A DNA stretch of 64,000 nucleotides from Phytophthora hibernalis (GCA_012656075.1 JAAKBF010000018.1:496001-560000), one strand, 5' to 3'. Numbered from the stretch's first letter, positions 42,281 through 54,085 are shown. Program-made: numbers and translations. The notes: generated from the sequence alone by a model not told the origin.

Positions 42281-42742
42281 CTAGTAGAATGGCCAGGACT
42301 TGGTCAGGATGAGCGTCACCGAGGTGGCGACTACAATCACCAGAATCACTGCGATGGGCTCTGGCGGCTTGTACAGCTCTCGGAAGCGCAGGTTCTCGTT
42401 GCGCCCGAGCATGCGGCGCTTTCGGCGCATAGCGGCGATGAATTTGTCTCCCAGCGTCTTCCGCGTCTCGTCTTTGAAGGTGAATCGTGCCCTCATCTCC
42501 GCCTGCTCCTGCAGGAACGACGCGTACGCCGCCGACTCGTCCAGATCGTCCACGAGGTCGTCACCTTCGTCATCTTCGCGGCCGTAGTCCGATCCCAGCA
42601 ACGCGGCGTCGCTAGAAGACCGCGACTTCACGGGGCTGCCTCTGCGGTACGCGTGTGCATCTGCTGCATCATCTTCCGGGCTGTCGGGCGCGCTGGTCTT
42701 CCCGCGAGAGGCCGATGCAGCGTACGGAGCTGCTCGCTGCAT
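42281..42742 (-). CDS. Tail-anchored membrane protein, hypothetical
   Basis: A 153-residue single exon. It has a Ser/Asp-rich disordered first half, a helical middle (ESAAYASFLQEQAEMRARF, then a KRRRMLGR-like basic patch) and a C-terminal TM segment (AVILVIVVATSVTLILTKSW) with only four residues after it. This topology points to a tail anchor in ER, mitochondrial outer or peroxisomal membrane. No family recognised. Confidence 0.65.
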   Translation of the reverse strand: MQRAAPYAASASRGKTSAPDSPEDDAADAHAYRRGSPVKSRSSSDAALLGSDYGREDDEGDDLVDDLDESAAYASFLQEQAEMRARFTFKDETRKTLGDKFIAAMRRKRRMLGRNENLRFRELYKPPEPIAVILVIVVATSVTLILTKSWPFY

Positions 42743-42933
42743 TGCGTCTGCGTCCCTTGAAGATAAATGGCTACACTGATAAATACGACATATTAACTAA
42801 CGGTTACAGTTAGAGTGTGGCATAAAAATGCGCAGCCGGATTGCGGTACTGTTATCATGTGTGGCGCACACCAGGAGACCATTATGCATCTGAACTCTCA
42901 TACCTGGAACAGACGAGCATCAAGAACACCAGA

Positions 42934-43259
42934 ATGCCGAGTGCCAAGTGGGAGATCGCGCGCATCGGCGTGTACATCACCAGTGCGTAGCCGAATATCA
43001 ATGGATAGAGGAGGTAGAGTGCTAATGGTAGTATTGCTCTTGTTGCTGTGCAGTTCCCATCGTCGCCACGTGCATCTACGCGCAGCCGGAGTGCATCAAC
43101 TTCATCATCAACAGGGTGGGTACTGCTATATCCTTACAATGGCGACAGAGTGCTGACTTGTAAGTGTGTTTACAGTGGAGATACATTCAGTACCCGCCTC
43201 AAGCTGTGACTCGTGAGGAGTACTACAAGAAGATGCGCGAGTTGGCCAAGGAGAAGTAG
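42934..43259 (+). CDS. Small PET100-like mitochondrial protein
   Basis: Three exons (42934-42982, 43054-43115, 43176-43259) with introns of 71 and 60 nt give 64 residues. The protein begins MPSAKWEIARIGVYIT, has a TM segment (PIVATCIYAQPECINFII) and a charged tail (YPPQAVTREEYYKKMRELAK). Size, single N-terminal TM and the PP-x3-REE helix resemble PET100, a cytochrome c oxidase assembly factor. This is a resemblance, not a firm match. Every exon is too short to stand out as an ORF. Confidence 0.55.
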
Positions 43260-43566
43260 TTGACTGTCCGAGCGACACGATCGACTGGCAGAGTAGCAGG
43301 ATGAGCTGCTGTTGCTAGTGCTGACGCTGTGAACCAGCAACATATGACACTAGCGTGCAGGAAGTCAACCCCTTAATATAAAAGGCAAAGAAAAACTGTA
43401 TTTGTCGCTGGAGTGGCGTCGTATGACACGGCTTGCTGCATGTCGTTCTCTGCTTAGGGCACGCGTCGTCTATGCTGTCGGTGTCTGTCAGCCTGTTCGC
43501 GGTGAGCTCTTCACTGACCTGGCGACTGGTGATAGCAACGTCGCAGCCTCCCCACACTCTCTTCGT

Positions 43567-44181
43567 TTACTGTTTCCGGAGCAGACAGTAGATCCGTGTG
43601 TCGTTGTGAATCATGTGCAGGTGGCGCTGTTCGCCGCGCAGACACATGAGCAGGCCGCCGAAGCTGGCGTAGATGGCCACCATGTTGCCGCCCTCGTGGT
43701 CGTACTGGAACACCTTGCCGTACATGCCGTAGTCGTAGCGGTCCAGCAGCGTCGGCTGCAGCACCATAACAACACACGAAGACAAATAACAAGGTCAACC
43801 CATTGCCAGCAGCCAGCCAGTCGAATCAACTGTTGCGTACCTTGCCCGACTGGTTGAACGTGCCGTCGTCCGGCTTGCCCTCCAGGTCCAGTGTGCTGAC
43901 CAGTGCCAGCGTGAACTTCTCGTTCTGGCGCAGACGGTATACCTCCGAGTTGATGTCCAGCGTCAGCTCCAGCTCGTAGGACACGCCCTTGCACACAACG
44001 CGGGTGACTGTATCAAACACAACGTTAATCGACCGTAACTTTTCTCCCAGAGCAGCTACAAGCTCGGGAAAAGCACCAGCTTATGAACCAGAACATCCTT
44101 CTACGCACCCTTGTCGAACTTCTTGCCGTCCGGGTTGATCTGCCGCACCTCGAAGATATCCTCAAACAACTCGGTCGCCAT
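43567..44181 (-). CDS. RPB8: RNA polymerase I/II/III common subunit RPB8
   Basis: Three exons (44109-44181, 43841-44007, 43567-43755) with introns of 101 and 85 nt give 142 residues. It has LFEDIFEVRQINPDGKKFDK, YELELTLDINSEVYRL, KFTLALVSTLDLEG and YGMYGKVFQYD, then GGLLMCLRGEQRHL. RPB8 is a structural OB-fold subunit shared by the three nuclear polymerases. With RPC9 at 30.6 kb this is the second polymerase subunit in the window. Confidence 0.9.
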
Positions 44182-44424
44182 CTTCAAACACGTCTCAATT
44201 CAAAATGGCGGCCAACCAGCCAACACAAACCCGAATCGTACTTAACACGGTATCGGTTAGGTACAAGGTACCACTTCTGACGTCGTACTTAATCCAACAT
44301 CATACGGTACGCTAACAGGTTTAACCGCCGCCGTAACGACACGGCGAGCCAGAAGAAGAGATAATCAAGCGAGCTTTGCTGTAAGAAACCCCTGCGAGCG
44401 CAGTAGACACAGGCAGCAGCAGCA

Positions 44425-45146
44425 ATGGCGTCGCCCCGCGAGGACGAGTACGACTACCTGTTCAAGATCGTGCTGATCGGTGACTCGGGCGTGGGCAAGT
44501 CCAACCTGCTGTCCCGCTTCACGCGCAACGAGTTCAACCTCGAGTCCAAGAGCACCATCGGCGTCGAGTTCGCCACCAAGTCCATCGTGTCCGAGGGCAA
44601 GACCATCAAGGCGCAGATCTGGGACACGGCCGGACAGGAGCGATATAGAGCCATCACCAGCGCGTACGTTGGCTATTTATTGACCCTTTGAAGCGAGTAG
44701 GAGACTGAGAATTGTGTGTGTCAATGGCAGATACTACCGCGGTGCAGTAGGCGCGTTGTTGGTGTACGACATCACCAAGCACGGAACCTTTGAGAACGTG
44801 GAGCGCTGGCTCAAGGAGCTGCGGGACCACGCGGACGCCAACACGGTCATCATGCTGGTGGGCAACAAGAGCGATCTGCGTCATCTGCGCGCCGTGAGCA
44901 CCGAGGAGGCCATGGCGTTCGCGGAGAAGAACAACCTGGCGTTCATCGAGACGTCAGCGTTGGAGGCTACGGGCGTGGACTCAGCCTTCCAGCGCATCCT
45001 CACGGAGATCTACAAGCTCATGAGTCGCAAAACCATCCAGGCCGAGGAGAACGCGACGGCCAGTCTGCCTACGGGCAACAGCATCGCCATCACGGCCGAG
45101 AACACGACCGAGAACCAAAGAAGAAGAAGAAGAGCGGATGCTGCTA
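44425..45146 (+). CDS. RAB11: Rab11-type small GTPase
   Basis: Exon 1 is 44425-44663, exon 2 is 44731-45146, with a 67-nt intron. It shows GDSGVGKS (P-loop), STIGVEF (switch I), [10 protein letters not shown] (switch II), GNKSDL and ETSALE. The switch regions are of the Rab11/RabA class, which directs recycling-endosome and exocytic traffic. One A lost from a run near 45118 shifts the frame; with it restored the tail reads KKKSGCC and stops at 45144-45146, giving the usual double-Cys prenylation site. As printed, the tail would lack prenylation, which argues for a sequence error. Confidence 0.9.
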
Positions 45147-45353
45147 GGCAAGAGGGTGGAGGAGAGAGGAGAGACCAATGCACTTCAATGCAATCGAGAT
45201 TAAACTTACCACGTCTGACGTGTTCACGATGCAACGATCGTCTAACGTTACACCGTGTTTTGCAAACTTGATACGTGTTTCGCAAACTTGATATTCGAAC
45301 CTAACTTGATACACTTTTAACATTACCATGTTATTCAACCACTTCGCGAACCG

Positions 45354-46180
45354 ATGGCCAACAAGAGGAAGCGCAGTCGTGTACAGGCTGCCAGTGCTGT
45401 ACGTCCGCCCCCGCTTGCATCTACGAAGACGACATCCTTGTTATAACTACTGTGTGTGTTTGTATTAATTTCTACAGGTAGATGCGAAGCCTACAGCGGT
45501 GCAGTCCAAGCCGAAGCCCAAGAAGAAGAAGGCTCTGTTCTCAAAGACGCTAACGACCGACAGTATTAAGTCTGCACCTTCAATTGATGCACAACCTAAG
45601 GCTCAAAAGAAGGAGAAGACGGTGAAGGTGGTGGCTGCTGTTGATGGTGCAAAGAAGAAGAAAAAGAAGAAAAACAAAAGTTCTGGAGCTGCTACGACTG
45701 CAACTGCAATTGACAACAAACCAGCGAAGGCCAAGGCAAGTGAGATTGACGACTTGTTTGCGTCGCTGAAGACGGAGAAGCAGAAGAAGAGCATCGCTGA
45801 GGAGCAGCAGAAGTTCGAAGAGGAAGAGGAGGAGCGTCGCGAGAAGAAGGAGAAAGAGCGACTGCACCAGCAGATCAAGAAGCTGGAGGCGCAGAGTACG
45901 TTACTGTGCTTGAGTGGACAGCAAAAAGGATGGCCATCTAACGTTCTACTGGCACTGAACAGACACGAACTCCACTGCTGTGGGTCTCAACCCGGACCCG
46001 CGACCTGGTACGTCTGACTGCTCCTTTTTTCGTTGTGTGGCTTTCCAGCTAACTTTATGACAATTTTGTGCAGTGCGCTACGATGAGGATGGTCTTCCCA
46101 TTTACTCGGAGGCCTCACTGCAGATGGGTAAGGGCGGCGACACGAAGGACTGCCCGTTCGACTGCTGGTGCTGCTTTTAG
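45354..46180 (+). CDS. DUF1764 family protein
   Basis: Three exons (45354-45398, 45478-45895, 46074-46180) with introns of 79 and 178 nt give 189 residues. A Lys-rich N-terminal half leads to SEIDDLFASLKTEK, a coiled-coil Glu/Lys helix, then RYDEDGLPIYSEASLQMGKG and the family's fixed C-terminus CPFDCWCCF. The family is widespread in eukaryotes and of unknown function; the Cys cluster suggests metal binding. Poly-Lys stretches suit a nucleolar or RNA-linked role (inference). Confidence 0.8.
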
Positions 46181-46205
46181 CGCACATTGCATTGATTAAA
46201 CACGT

Positions 46206-46480
46206 ATCGGCATCATGTTTTTACAGGTTGTTTTTCTTCCCAGAGAGCTGTGTGCCAAATGGGTCTGCTTTTTGCTGGCCACCACAGGCAAACTCGTGGG
46301 CTCCGTGCTCTCGTACGGCATTGGCAGGTTCCTCTGCAGGACGCGCAGGGCAGTTCCCACTGTTCTCCGCGGCCGCGCTGCTCACGGGCCTGCCCTTCTC
46401 GGCCATCTGGTGCTGGTGCCATCACCGGTGAGTCTTCATGTGGTACTAACTCCCCGTCCTACTCTTCTCGTATCAGGCCA
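46206..46480 (+). pseudogene. Possible fragment of a membrane protein (VTT-like?)
   Basis: The plus strand reads FLPRELCAKWVCFLLATTGK and LVGSVLSYGIGRFLCR, which resembles the TVP38/TMEM41-type VTT domain. The neighbour frame then gives FPLFSAAALLTGLPFSAIWC before a GT donor-like site (46431). No start or continuation can be fixed. It lies between DUF1764 and the ABC transporter. Weak call; could be chance. Confidence 0.2.
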
Positions 46481-46715
46481 GGGTGGACCACTGCATGGGG
46501 GTGGTTTGTACAGTATGAATCGGTCGACGCGTTGAGATGGATCTCTGCTTCAAGGCGGCCATGTTCGACGCGATCTACAGAAGTTGGATGGCTGCTCCAT
46601 TTCATGATAGCGACGCAAGCCGAGGGAAGCTGTCAACAGGAATCTAGCAAACCGGCGCAGAATTTCTCCACTTGATGCCTTCCTCATTCGGCATTTGACG
46701 CTGCGCTGCGAAACG

Positions 46716-49700
46716 ATGACAAGTTCTCGGCGCAATTCACGCAACACCAAGCGAAAGCCGAGCAGCTCCCGCAAGTTGAATCCGCCTCCAATCGTGGACT
46801 TCAACACGTCCATCTCCAGCGTGTCAAGCGAGCCCACACCCATTCTCGAGTCCTCGTTCTCCAGCTCGTATCGGAAGCACGTGCTGCGTCGCCACCACCA
46901 GAATCGAGGCTCTCGACGTCATGGAACATCGACAAGAGGAGTTGGGGCTCCTCAGAACTCGCCATTCACGCCTCGTCGACCTGTTGGTGCAGTCCCCGAG
47001 CTGTTCGTGACTTTCCGTCATGTTTCGCTGGCTGTGGACGTTCCGGTGGCGCCTGCCGCGGCAGCAGCCCAACGAGCTTCCGGTCAAATGGGGCGCGAGA
47101 CGCTGGCGGCCAAGCAACTGCCGACGATCACCAACCACGTCCGAGGCATCCTTGGCGCGCTCACTGCTAGCAAGACGTTTGTACGTCGACAGATCCTCAA
47201 GAACGTCACCGGAGCGTTCACGCCAGGTTCGACGACGCTACTGCTTGGACGCTCTGGGTCGGGCAAGTCGGTGCTGCTCAAGTTACTGAGCGGAAGATTC
47301 GACGTGAGCTGCAAGAGTGTGACGTTGGACGGGGAGTCTCGTATAACGGCTTGTCACGTCAAGAGCTGAAGGCACAGCTCCCGCAGTGCGTGGCGTACGT
47401 TCCACAGCAAGACACGCATCTGCCAGTCATGACGGTGAAGGAGACGCTGGACTTCGCGTTCGAGTGCCGTGCCATCAACGCAGACAAGAAGCCTGTTGGT
47501 ACCGTTTGTAAGTCGCCGGGGTTTGAATACCCACTGGCGCTCCCTACGAGTTTTCTTGGAGCTGAGCGCGACGCCGTGACGGTGACGCGTGAACTCGGCC
47601 TAACTCGCTGCCAAGGAACCATTGTGGGCAACGACCGCATTCGTGGCGTCTCTGGGGGTGAGAAGAAGCGCGTGACAACCGGCGAAATGGCTTTTGGACC
47701 GCATGCGTTGTCGCTCATGGACGAGATCACTACAGGGCTTGACAGCGCTGCCGCCTTTGATGTCGTGAATGCACAGCGGCGTTTGGCCAGACAGCAGCGA
47801 CAAACTGTGGTGATTTCACTTCAGCAGCCCGCGCCCGAAGTTCTGGCACTCTTCGACAATGTCCTGCTTCTCGCAGAAGGTGAAGTGCTCTATCATGGAC
47901 CTCGAGCTCACATCCAGGCCTACTTCGAGGCGTTGGGCTTTGTCTGCCCTCCTGGACGAGATCTCGCCGACTTCCTGTGCGACTTGGCATCACCGCAGCA
48001 AATCCAGTACGAGAAATCGCATGCGCCTATTCCTGGTAGACGTCGTCATCCCCGCAGTGCTAACGAGTTCGCAGATTTGTGGATCATGTCGCCCATGTAC
48101 GAAGCGATGGTAGAGGAACTGGACCATCTCGATAACGACACGGAGGCGTACGGCCAGATGCACAGCAAGAATGGTGAGAGGGGGCTTTACTTTGACCAAG
48201 AAGCATTGCTGCGAGTACCTGCCTTCCGTCAGACCTACTTGCAAAGTACGTGGACGGTGGTGAAGCGCCAGATGCGGCTCTTTGCTCGCAACAAGGTCTT
48301 CTTCATGGGACGAGTGCTACTGGATCTGCTTGTTGGCTTGATGATTGGCTCTGTCTATTACGGCATGGATCTAGCAGACTCTCAGGTGACCTTGGGTGTC
48401 GTCTTTTCGGCATCGCTCTTCCTTGGATTGGGTCAGTCGGCGACACTGGCGCCGTTCTTCGACGCTCGCGAAGTATTTTACAAGCAGCGCGGCGCCAACT
48501 TCTATCGCTCATCCAGCTACGTGCTAGCTTCCTGCGCCAGTCAACTACCGCTTGCGATGGTCGAAGCGTTGCTCTTCAGCTCGATGGTGTACTGGCTCGG
48601 TGGATTTGTCGCCTCCGTCGAGCATTTTTAGTGTTTGTGGTGTACATGCTTCTCACGGTGCTAGTCTTTGTCGGAGAGTATTTCTTCCTGTCCGCGGCGT
48701 GTTCGACCCTGCACATTGCTCAGCCAGTGTCCACCTTGGCGTTGCTGTTCTTCATTTTGTTCGCCGGCTTCGCTGTCTCTCGCGAGCAACTTCCGTCAGC
48801 TCTGCGGTGGATTTACTGGGGTAACCCGCTTGCTTGGACGACACGGGGATTTTGGTGAGCCAGTATCGCAGCAGTGAGCTGGACGTTTGTGAGTACGGCG
48901 GCATCGACTACTGCAAGCTGTACCAAGGACAAACGTTGGGTGAGTACTCCCTCAACCTGTTCGACATCCCTTCCGACCCCAAGTGGGTAATGCTAGGGAT
49001 TGTCTTTCTCGTGACAGTGTACGTCGCCAGCATGTTTTTATCGTATGTGATGCTGGAATACTGCCGGCACGAAGCTGTCCCGACATTGCCGCCACCGCTA
49101 CCGACCTCGTTTTCGGACACAGCCATCCCGACTCCGAGACAGCCGAAGGAATCGTACGCAATGCTGGCCACGCCCCATGGAGACGAAGACGAGCTTCTGG
49201 AGAGTGATCTAACCGACTTCCAGCCGTTCGGTGATCCTAACAATTTGGCAGCACTCGACGAAGACGACGACTCAAATGACTCGTTCAACGCTTCACAGGG
49301 GTATGCACCAACCCCGAAGATATCATGGTGCGGTTGGCACCTCGGTGGGATGTACAGCCTGTCACACTTGCGTTTCAAGACTTGCGGTACAGCATTACAG
49401 TCCCCCTGATGCTGTTACTGACCCGACCGGGCAAAATGGCATCGAAGGAGCTCCGGGCCGTCCTGTGGCAGTGGATTCTCGTGCCAAGGCAGGCAAGAGT
49501 AAGGAGATGGTTACTCGGGAGCTACTGAAAGGTGTCACGGGCTATGCGTTACCTGGTACCATGACAGCACTCATGGGCTCTACGGGGGCGGGGAAGACTA
49601 CGCTAATGGACGTGCTAGCGGGACGCAAGAGCGGCAAAGCCAGCAACAAGAAGAAGAATGGTGCACCAACTCTACGAGGTCGTGTGCTGTTCAATGGCGT

Positions 49701-51480
49701 GGACGCGACAGAGCTTGCTGTGCGGCGATGTACTGGTTACTGCGAGCAGACGGATGTACACTCGGATGCATCTACCTTCCGCGAGGCGTTGCAGTTTTCG
49801 GCGTATCTCCGTCAAGGCGACCGTGTGGCACCTGGACGACTTGAAGAGATTGTTGACGAGTGTCTGGATTTGCTGGGACTGAACAACGTAGCTGGCCAAC
49901 TCATTCGTGGTAGTTCGAGCGAGCAGCTGAAGCGGTTGACGCTGGGAGTGGAGCTCGCCGCACAGCCTAGTGTCCTCTTCCTTGACGAGCCTACCAGCGG
50001 ACTGGACGCCCGAGCTGCCAAGTCGCTCATGGATGGCGTTCGCAAGGTGGCGGACTCGGGACGCACAGTGATTTGTACCATCCACCAGCCATCTACAGAG
50101 GTCTTCCTGCTTTTGATATGCTTCTCCTCCTGCAACGGGGTGGCGAAACAGTTTTCTTTGGTGAACTTGGCCGCAATGGCGAAGCGCTCGTGAGTTACTT
50201 CCAAGCCCTGGGTCTGCCCCGAAGTTCACCGACCTTTAAACCGGGTGACAACCCTGCTACATGGATGCTGGACGTGATCGGTGCTGGTGTTGAGAAAGCC
50301 AAGCCCTCTGCTGTGCCAATATTTAAACCAGCAGCGTTCAAAAATCATCGCCCCCAACTGTTAGACGGGTCCCAAGCTTCCTCGGTGGACTCGGAGTTCT
50401 CCAGACAGCGCTACAACGACAACGTAGACTTCGTCGCAGCCTACAAGGCGAGCCGCCTCAAGCAGCGTCTAGATGCCAAGCGTGCTGCGCCAGGAGTGTT
50501 CATGCCGTCGGACCGTTTACCACCCGTGACGTTCGCTCAGCGCCGAGCTGCAAGCGACAGATTGCAGTTTGCCATGCTCATGCGAAGGTTCGCACGGCTG
50601 TACTGGCGCACACCGTTTTACACGTTCACTCGAATGATGACAGCGCTGACACTCGGCTTGATGTTTGGCTTGGTGTACTCGGGCAGCAACGATTTCACAA
50701 CGTATCAGGGCGCCAACGGCGCGGTGGGGCTGATCTTTTTTCGACGTGCTTCTTGGGTGTTGGCGCCTACCTTCACGTGCTGCCGCTAGCATTTGAGGAG
50801 CGTGGTCCGTTCTACCGCGAGCGCGCCTCGGAGACTTACAGCGCGCTGTGGTATTTTGTGGCTTCCTCGGCTGTGGAGATCCCCTGTGCTGCCATGGCGT
50901 CCCTCATTTTTGTGGTGTGTTTTATCCCATGGCAGGATTTTCAGCCTACGGCGACCTCACTCAAGTCGTAGTCTACTGGCTGGTCTTGTCTGTGCACATT
51001 ATGTTCCAGACGTTCTTCGGCCAGTTCTTCACGTTCGCCATGCCCAGCATCGAGCTCGCCGCCGTCTGGGGTTCTCTCTTCGACTCGATCTTCCTCATGT
51101 TCATGGGCTACAACCCGCCAGTCTCAAGCATCCCGGACGGATACAAGTGGCTGTTCCAGCTCGTGCCGCACCGCTACACGTTCGAGGTGCTCACGGCGCT
51201 CGTCCTGGGCGACTGCCCGGACGAACAACTGCAACAGATCATGAACGCAACGGCCACCAACACGACCATCGACATCTCCGGCTGGCCACTGGGTTGCCAA
51301 CCGCTCACCGACGCGCCGCCCGCTGTGGCTAACATCCCGCTCACCTCGTACATTGACGAAGTTTTCGGCGCGCGCCGCGAAGACACCACTCGCTCTGTCG
51401 CAGTCGTCGTGGGGATTCTGCTGGTGATGCGGCTGGCCACGCTTGTCGTCATGCGTGTTGTGAACCACCAGAAGCGCTGA
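46716..51480 (+). CDS. Full-size PDR/ABCG multidrug transporter
   Basis: The order is NBD1-TMD1-NBD2-TMD2, as in fungal/plant PDR pumps. NBD1: GRSGSGKS (Walker A), VSGGEKKR (signature), LSLMDEITTGLD (Walker B). TMD1 about 48240-48860. NBD2: GSTGAGKT, SSSEQLKRLTLGVEL, LFLDEPTSGLD. TMD2 about 50560-51470. It exports lipophilic compounds across the plasma membrane using ATP. Eight frame breaks (near 47336, 48622, 48846, 49320, 49405, 50117, 50742, 50930) each need one base at a run. Adding eight gives 4,773 nt, exactly 1,590 codons plus stop, so the gene is probably intact. The N-terminal 90 residues are Ser/Arg-rich. No intron needed. Confidence 0.85.
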
Positions 51481-51850
51481 AGAGCGTCCGTGCGCGCTTT
51501 GCATCGTACGTTTCGTAGTAGGTTGAAGTGAATACATGTCGCCACTGGCTTTCTGAACTTGAAGTGCATGTGGCAGTGAGCTAGCTAGGTATTAAAATAC
51601 GTAGCTGTGACTGAAGCAAAGTAGGAAGCTACATGTACTTTAGTAACAGGCCCCTCCGCGGATATGTATCAAACCTGAGTGACTATCTTCCACGATGAAA
51701 CCAAAATTCAATTCACGGTTCCACATGTTCCACTTCGGATCACGGAAATAAATTTCAGAGAACTTCCTGTTGGTAATTTACATGTCGTATTTAAAATACC
51801 ACTGACCAATCGTTCGTTTTCCCGCCAAATTCTAATTCTACCCGTCGTCA
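51481..51850. other. Intergenic downstream of the transporter
   Basis: AT-rich spacer with several short reading frames and no motif. It includes the likely 3' UTR of the transporter and the upstream region of the small gene at 51851. Confidence 0.4.
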
Positions 51851-52245
51851 ATGGAGAGCTCCACCCGCCCGCCCAAACGCATCGCTTGCGTGCTCCACGA
51901 AGGGCTACTCCTTCCAAGAGACCAGAGACCTGTAGAAATGATGCCTCTACCCACACAGCCGAAAAGCCATTGGCAACGGCGCCCAGCGTCATGGAAATCC
52001 GCGCTTTCGGGCTGGAAGACCGCGCCGTGGCCGTTATCTCCCGCGGCAAAGAGAGCTGGACACTCGCGAACTTGTCCAAGTGGCGCCACGACTCTCTCGA
52101 CAAGGTGGCCAATGGTACAGACAGTCAGCAGCCTGCTAACCCCCTCAGTAACATCAGTAGCAAGGAATATCTGCGGCACCGACAGCGGGCGTACCGCCAA
52201 CAGATTTTGGCAAATAGAGAGCAGCCCAAGCAACCGGACTCGTAA
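51851..52245 (+). CDS. Hypothetical small hydrophilic protein
   Basis: Begins MESSTRPPKRIACVLHEG (51851). After a frame change near 51900-51960 it continues as MEIRAFGLEDRAVAVISRGK, SWTLANLSKWRHDSLDKVAN and EYLRHRQRAYRQQILAN, stop 52243-52245. No family recognised. The second half has protein-like composition and an RQRAYRQQ basic helix. The joint between the two parts is not determined. Confidence 0.4.
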
Positions 52246-52307
52246 TACACAGCAATGGCTATTTCATATCTTGTCCAGGGTCTGCAGGGTGGGTACTCCT
52301 CTACCAG

Positions 52308-53027
52308 CTAATCGTCGTCCTCCTCCAAGTCGCTGTCGTAGAAGATGCTCTGCCTGATACTGTTGATCCGATCCTGGTCCAGCTGCTGTTTCATCTCCAG
52401 CGGATTGTTGCCGGACGCGTAGGCGCCCCCACAGTCATCCGTGGCGCTCTCGGGCTCTGGTCCTTCGTACGTCAGCACCTTGTGCAGTCCCAAGTAGTAG
52501 GCCAAGAAGGCCGTCGAGAACTTGTCCGTGCCGCCCAACTCGTCCAAGCCTTGCACCATTTTCTCCACCTTTTGCTTGCTGACCAGAGCGATGCACGGGA
52601 TCATCCAGATCCCCAATTTGTCCACTAGATACTCGGCCTTCTCGGCGTTGATGCGTGCAAACTTAGTCTCGAGGTGGTGTGGCGCCAACCGAGCCAGGTG
52701 GCCGTCCACCAGCTGGCAGAAGGCGTTGGCCGGCGTGAAGAAGTGCACCACGACCTTGTCGCTCTTCTTCATCGTCTCGAAGAACTCGTGCGTGTCAGCG
52801 ATGGTCGCGTACTCGCCGTGGCCCTGTGCACGCAGCTCCTGCGCTTTGCGGGACTTGAGCTGCATAGCATGCAGTCGCTTCTCGCGCAGTCGCTCCAGTT
52901 CATCGTCGTCGGCCTCCTCGAGCTTCCTGATGGTCTCGTCCAGCTTCTGCTCCTTGCGGTCCAGCGTCTCCAGCACCTTCTCGCCGATGAGACTGGCCAC
53001 CATCTCGGCGTTCGCAGCGGACGCCAT
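52308..53027 (-). CDS. TXNDC9: Thioredoxin domain-containing protein 9 (phosducin-like)
   Basis: A single exon of 239 residues. An N-terminal coiled coil (LDRKEQKLDETIRKLEEADD) leads to LREKRLHAMQLKSRKAQEL, then a thioredoxin fold with VVVHFFTPANAFCQLVDGHL, where the redox CxxC is absent, and LGIWMIPCIALVSKQKVEKM. The C-terminus is SIRQSIFYDSDLEEDDD. Members modulate CCT chaperonin folding of actin and tubulin. It begins 146 bp downstream of the PDAP1-like gene, on the same strand. Confidence 0.9.
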   Translation of the reverse strand: MASAANAEMVASLIGEKVLETLDRKEQKLDETIRKLEEADDDELERLREKRLHAMQLKSRKAQELRAQGHGEYATIADTHEFFETMKKSDKVVVHFFTPANAFCQLVDGHLARLAPHHLETKFARINAEKAEYLVDKLGIWMIPCIALVSKQKVEKMVQGLDELGGTDKFSTAFLAYYLGLHKVLTYEGPEPESATDDCGGAYASGNNPLEMKQQLDQDRINSIRQSIFYDSDLEEDDD

Positions 53028-53172
53028 GATATCGGTTATGACGGCTCAATAGATCGGGACGGCGTGGTTGGTTGAAATGAAAGGGAGTTTTAACGAATGG
53101 GAAGCGAGGAGCGGAAATGGCTACATAGTGGAGGACGTTTGGTGGATTGATTGTCCTGTACGCAGGAACCAT

Positions 53173-54085
53173 CTATAAAGCCCGTTCGTTCTCGTAGTCG
53201 ATGAGACGCTGGATGAGGTCCTTCTTCTGGCCTTGCGTGGACAAGTCGCGCTCTTTCAGCTTCTCCTTGAGCAGCGCCGGCTTGAGCGCCTTGATCGCAC
53301 GTGCGTCAAGTGGTTCATCTGAAAAGCAGACACCACATCCGTCAATACAAACATCAAAACTGCAAATGAAATAGCAACTCACCGTCGTCCTTGGCCACCA
53401 CCTTCTTCTTGCCCTTCTCACGCTCAGCAGCAGCTACAACAAAAAACAACCGTCAATAACCACCACCATCTGCACTCGTCCTATGCCACGCACCAGCTTC
53501 CTCCTCCTTCTTGCGCTGTTCAGCTTCGTCACGTCGACGCTTGACCTCCTTCAGTCTAGCCAGGTCCTTCTTGGCCTCCTCCGTCTCGCCAGCCAGGTGT
53601 TTCTTCAGGTAGTGGGCAGCAGAACGTTCCTTCTCAATGGCCTCGCGCTCTCGCCGCGACAGCTGCTGCGGAGCGGCGTCACTGTCCATATCCTTGGCCT
53701 TCATGACCTTGTTGGCCGTCTTCTTGGAGTTGGGGTTCTGCGTCTTGGCCACAGCAGCGAAGCCCGTCTTCTTGGGCTTGGTCTGCTGCAGTGTGGGGCC
53801 GTCCGCTTTGGTGGAGAAGCCGAAGAGCGAGTTGCTCTGAACGCGCTCGAAGGCCACGAGCTCCTCCTCCTCGTCGCTGTCTGAGTCTGAGTCTGAGTCT
53901 CCGCTTCCCTCTTCTCCATCGTCACGACGAGCTTTACGCGCACTCTGCTTCTGCTCCTCCTGCTCGTCACGCAGCGTCATCTCCTCCAGCGACGTCACGA
54001 ACTTGCGGGTGGCGCCACGCTCGTTCTTCTTGCGGGACTTGCCCTTGGCCGCGCCGGGCTTGCCAGTCTTGCCGGAGTCGCGCAT
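53173..54085 (-). CDS. PDAP1/HASPP28-like protein with C-terminal SAP-like motif
   Basis: Three exons (53494-54085, 53383-53433, 53173-53318) with introns of 60 and 64 nt give 262 residues. The middle has an acidic Ser/Asp run. The HASPP28 core is LSRREREAIEKERSAAHYLK, then HLAGETEEAKKDLARLKEVK. The last exon adds LDARAIKALKPALLKEKLKE and LSTQGQKKDLIQRLIDYE, which reads as a SAP-type helix-extension-helix. HASPP28 proteins bind translation or RNA factors; a SAP motif would add DNA/RNA binding. The combination is unusual as far as I know. Confidence 0.75.
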
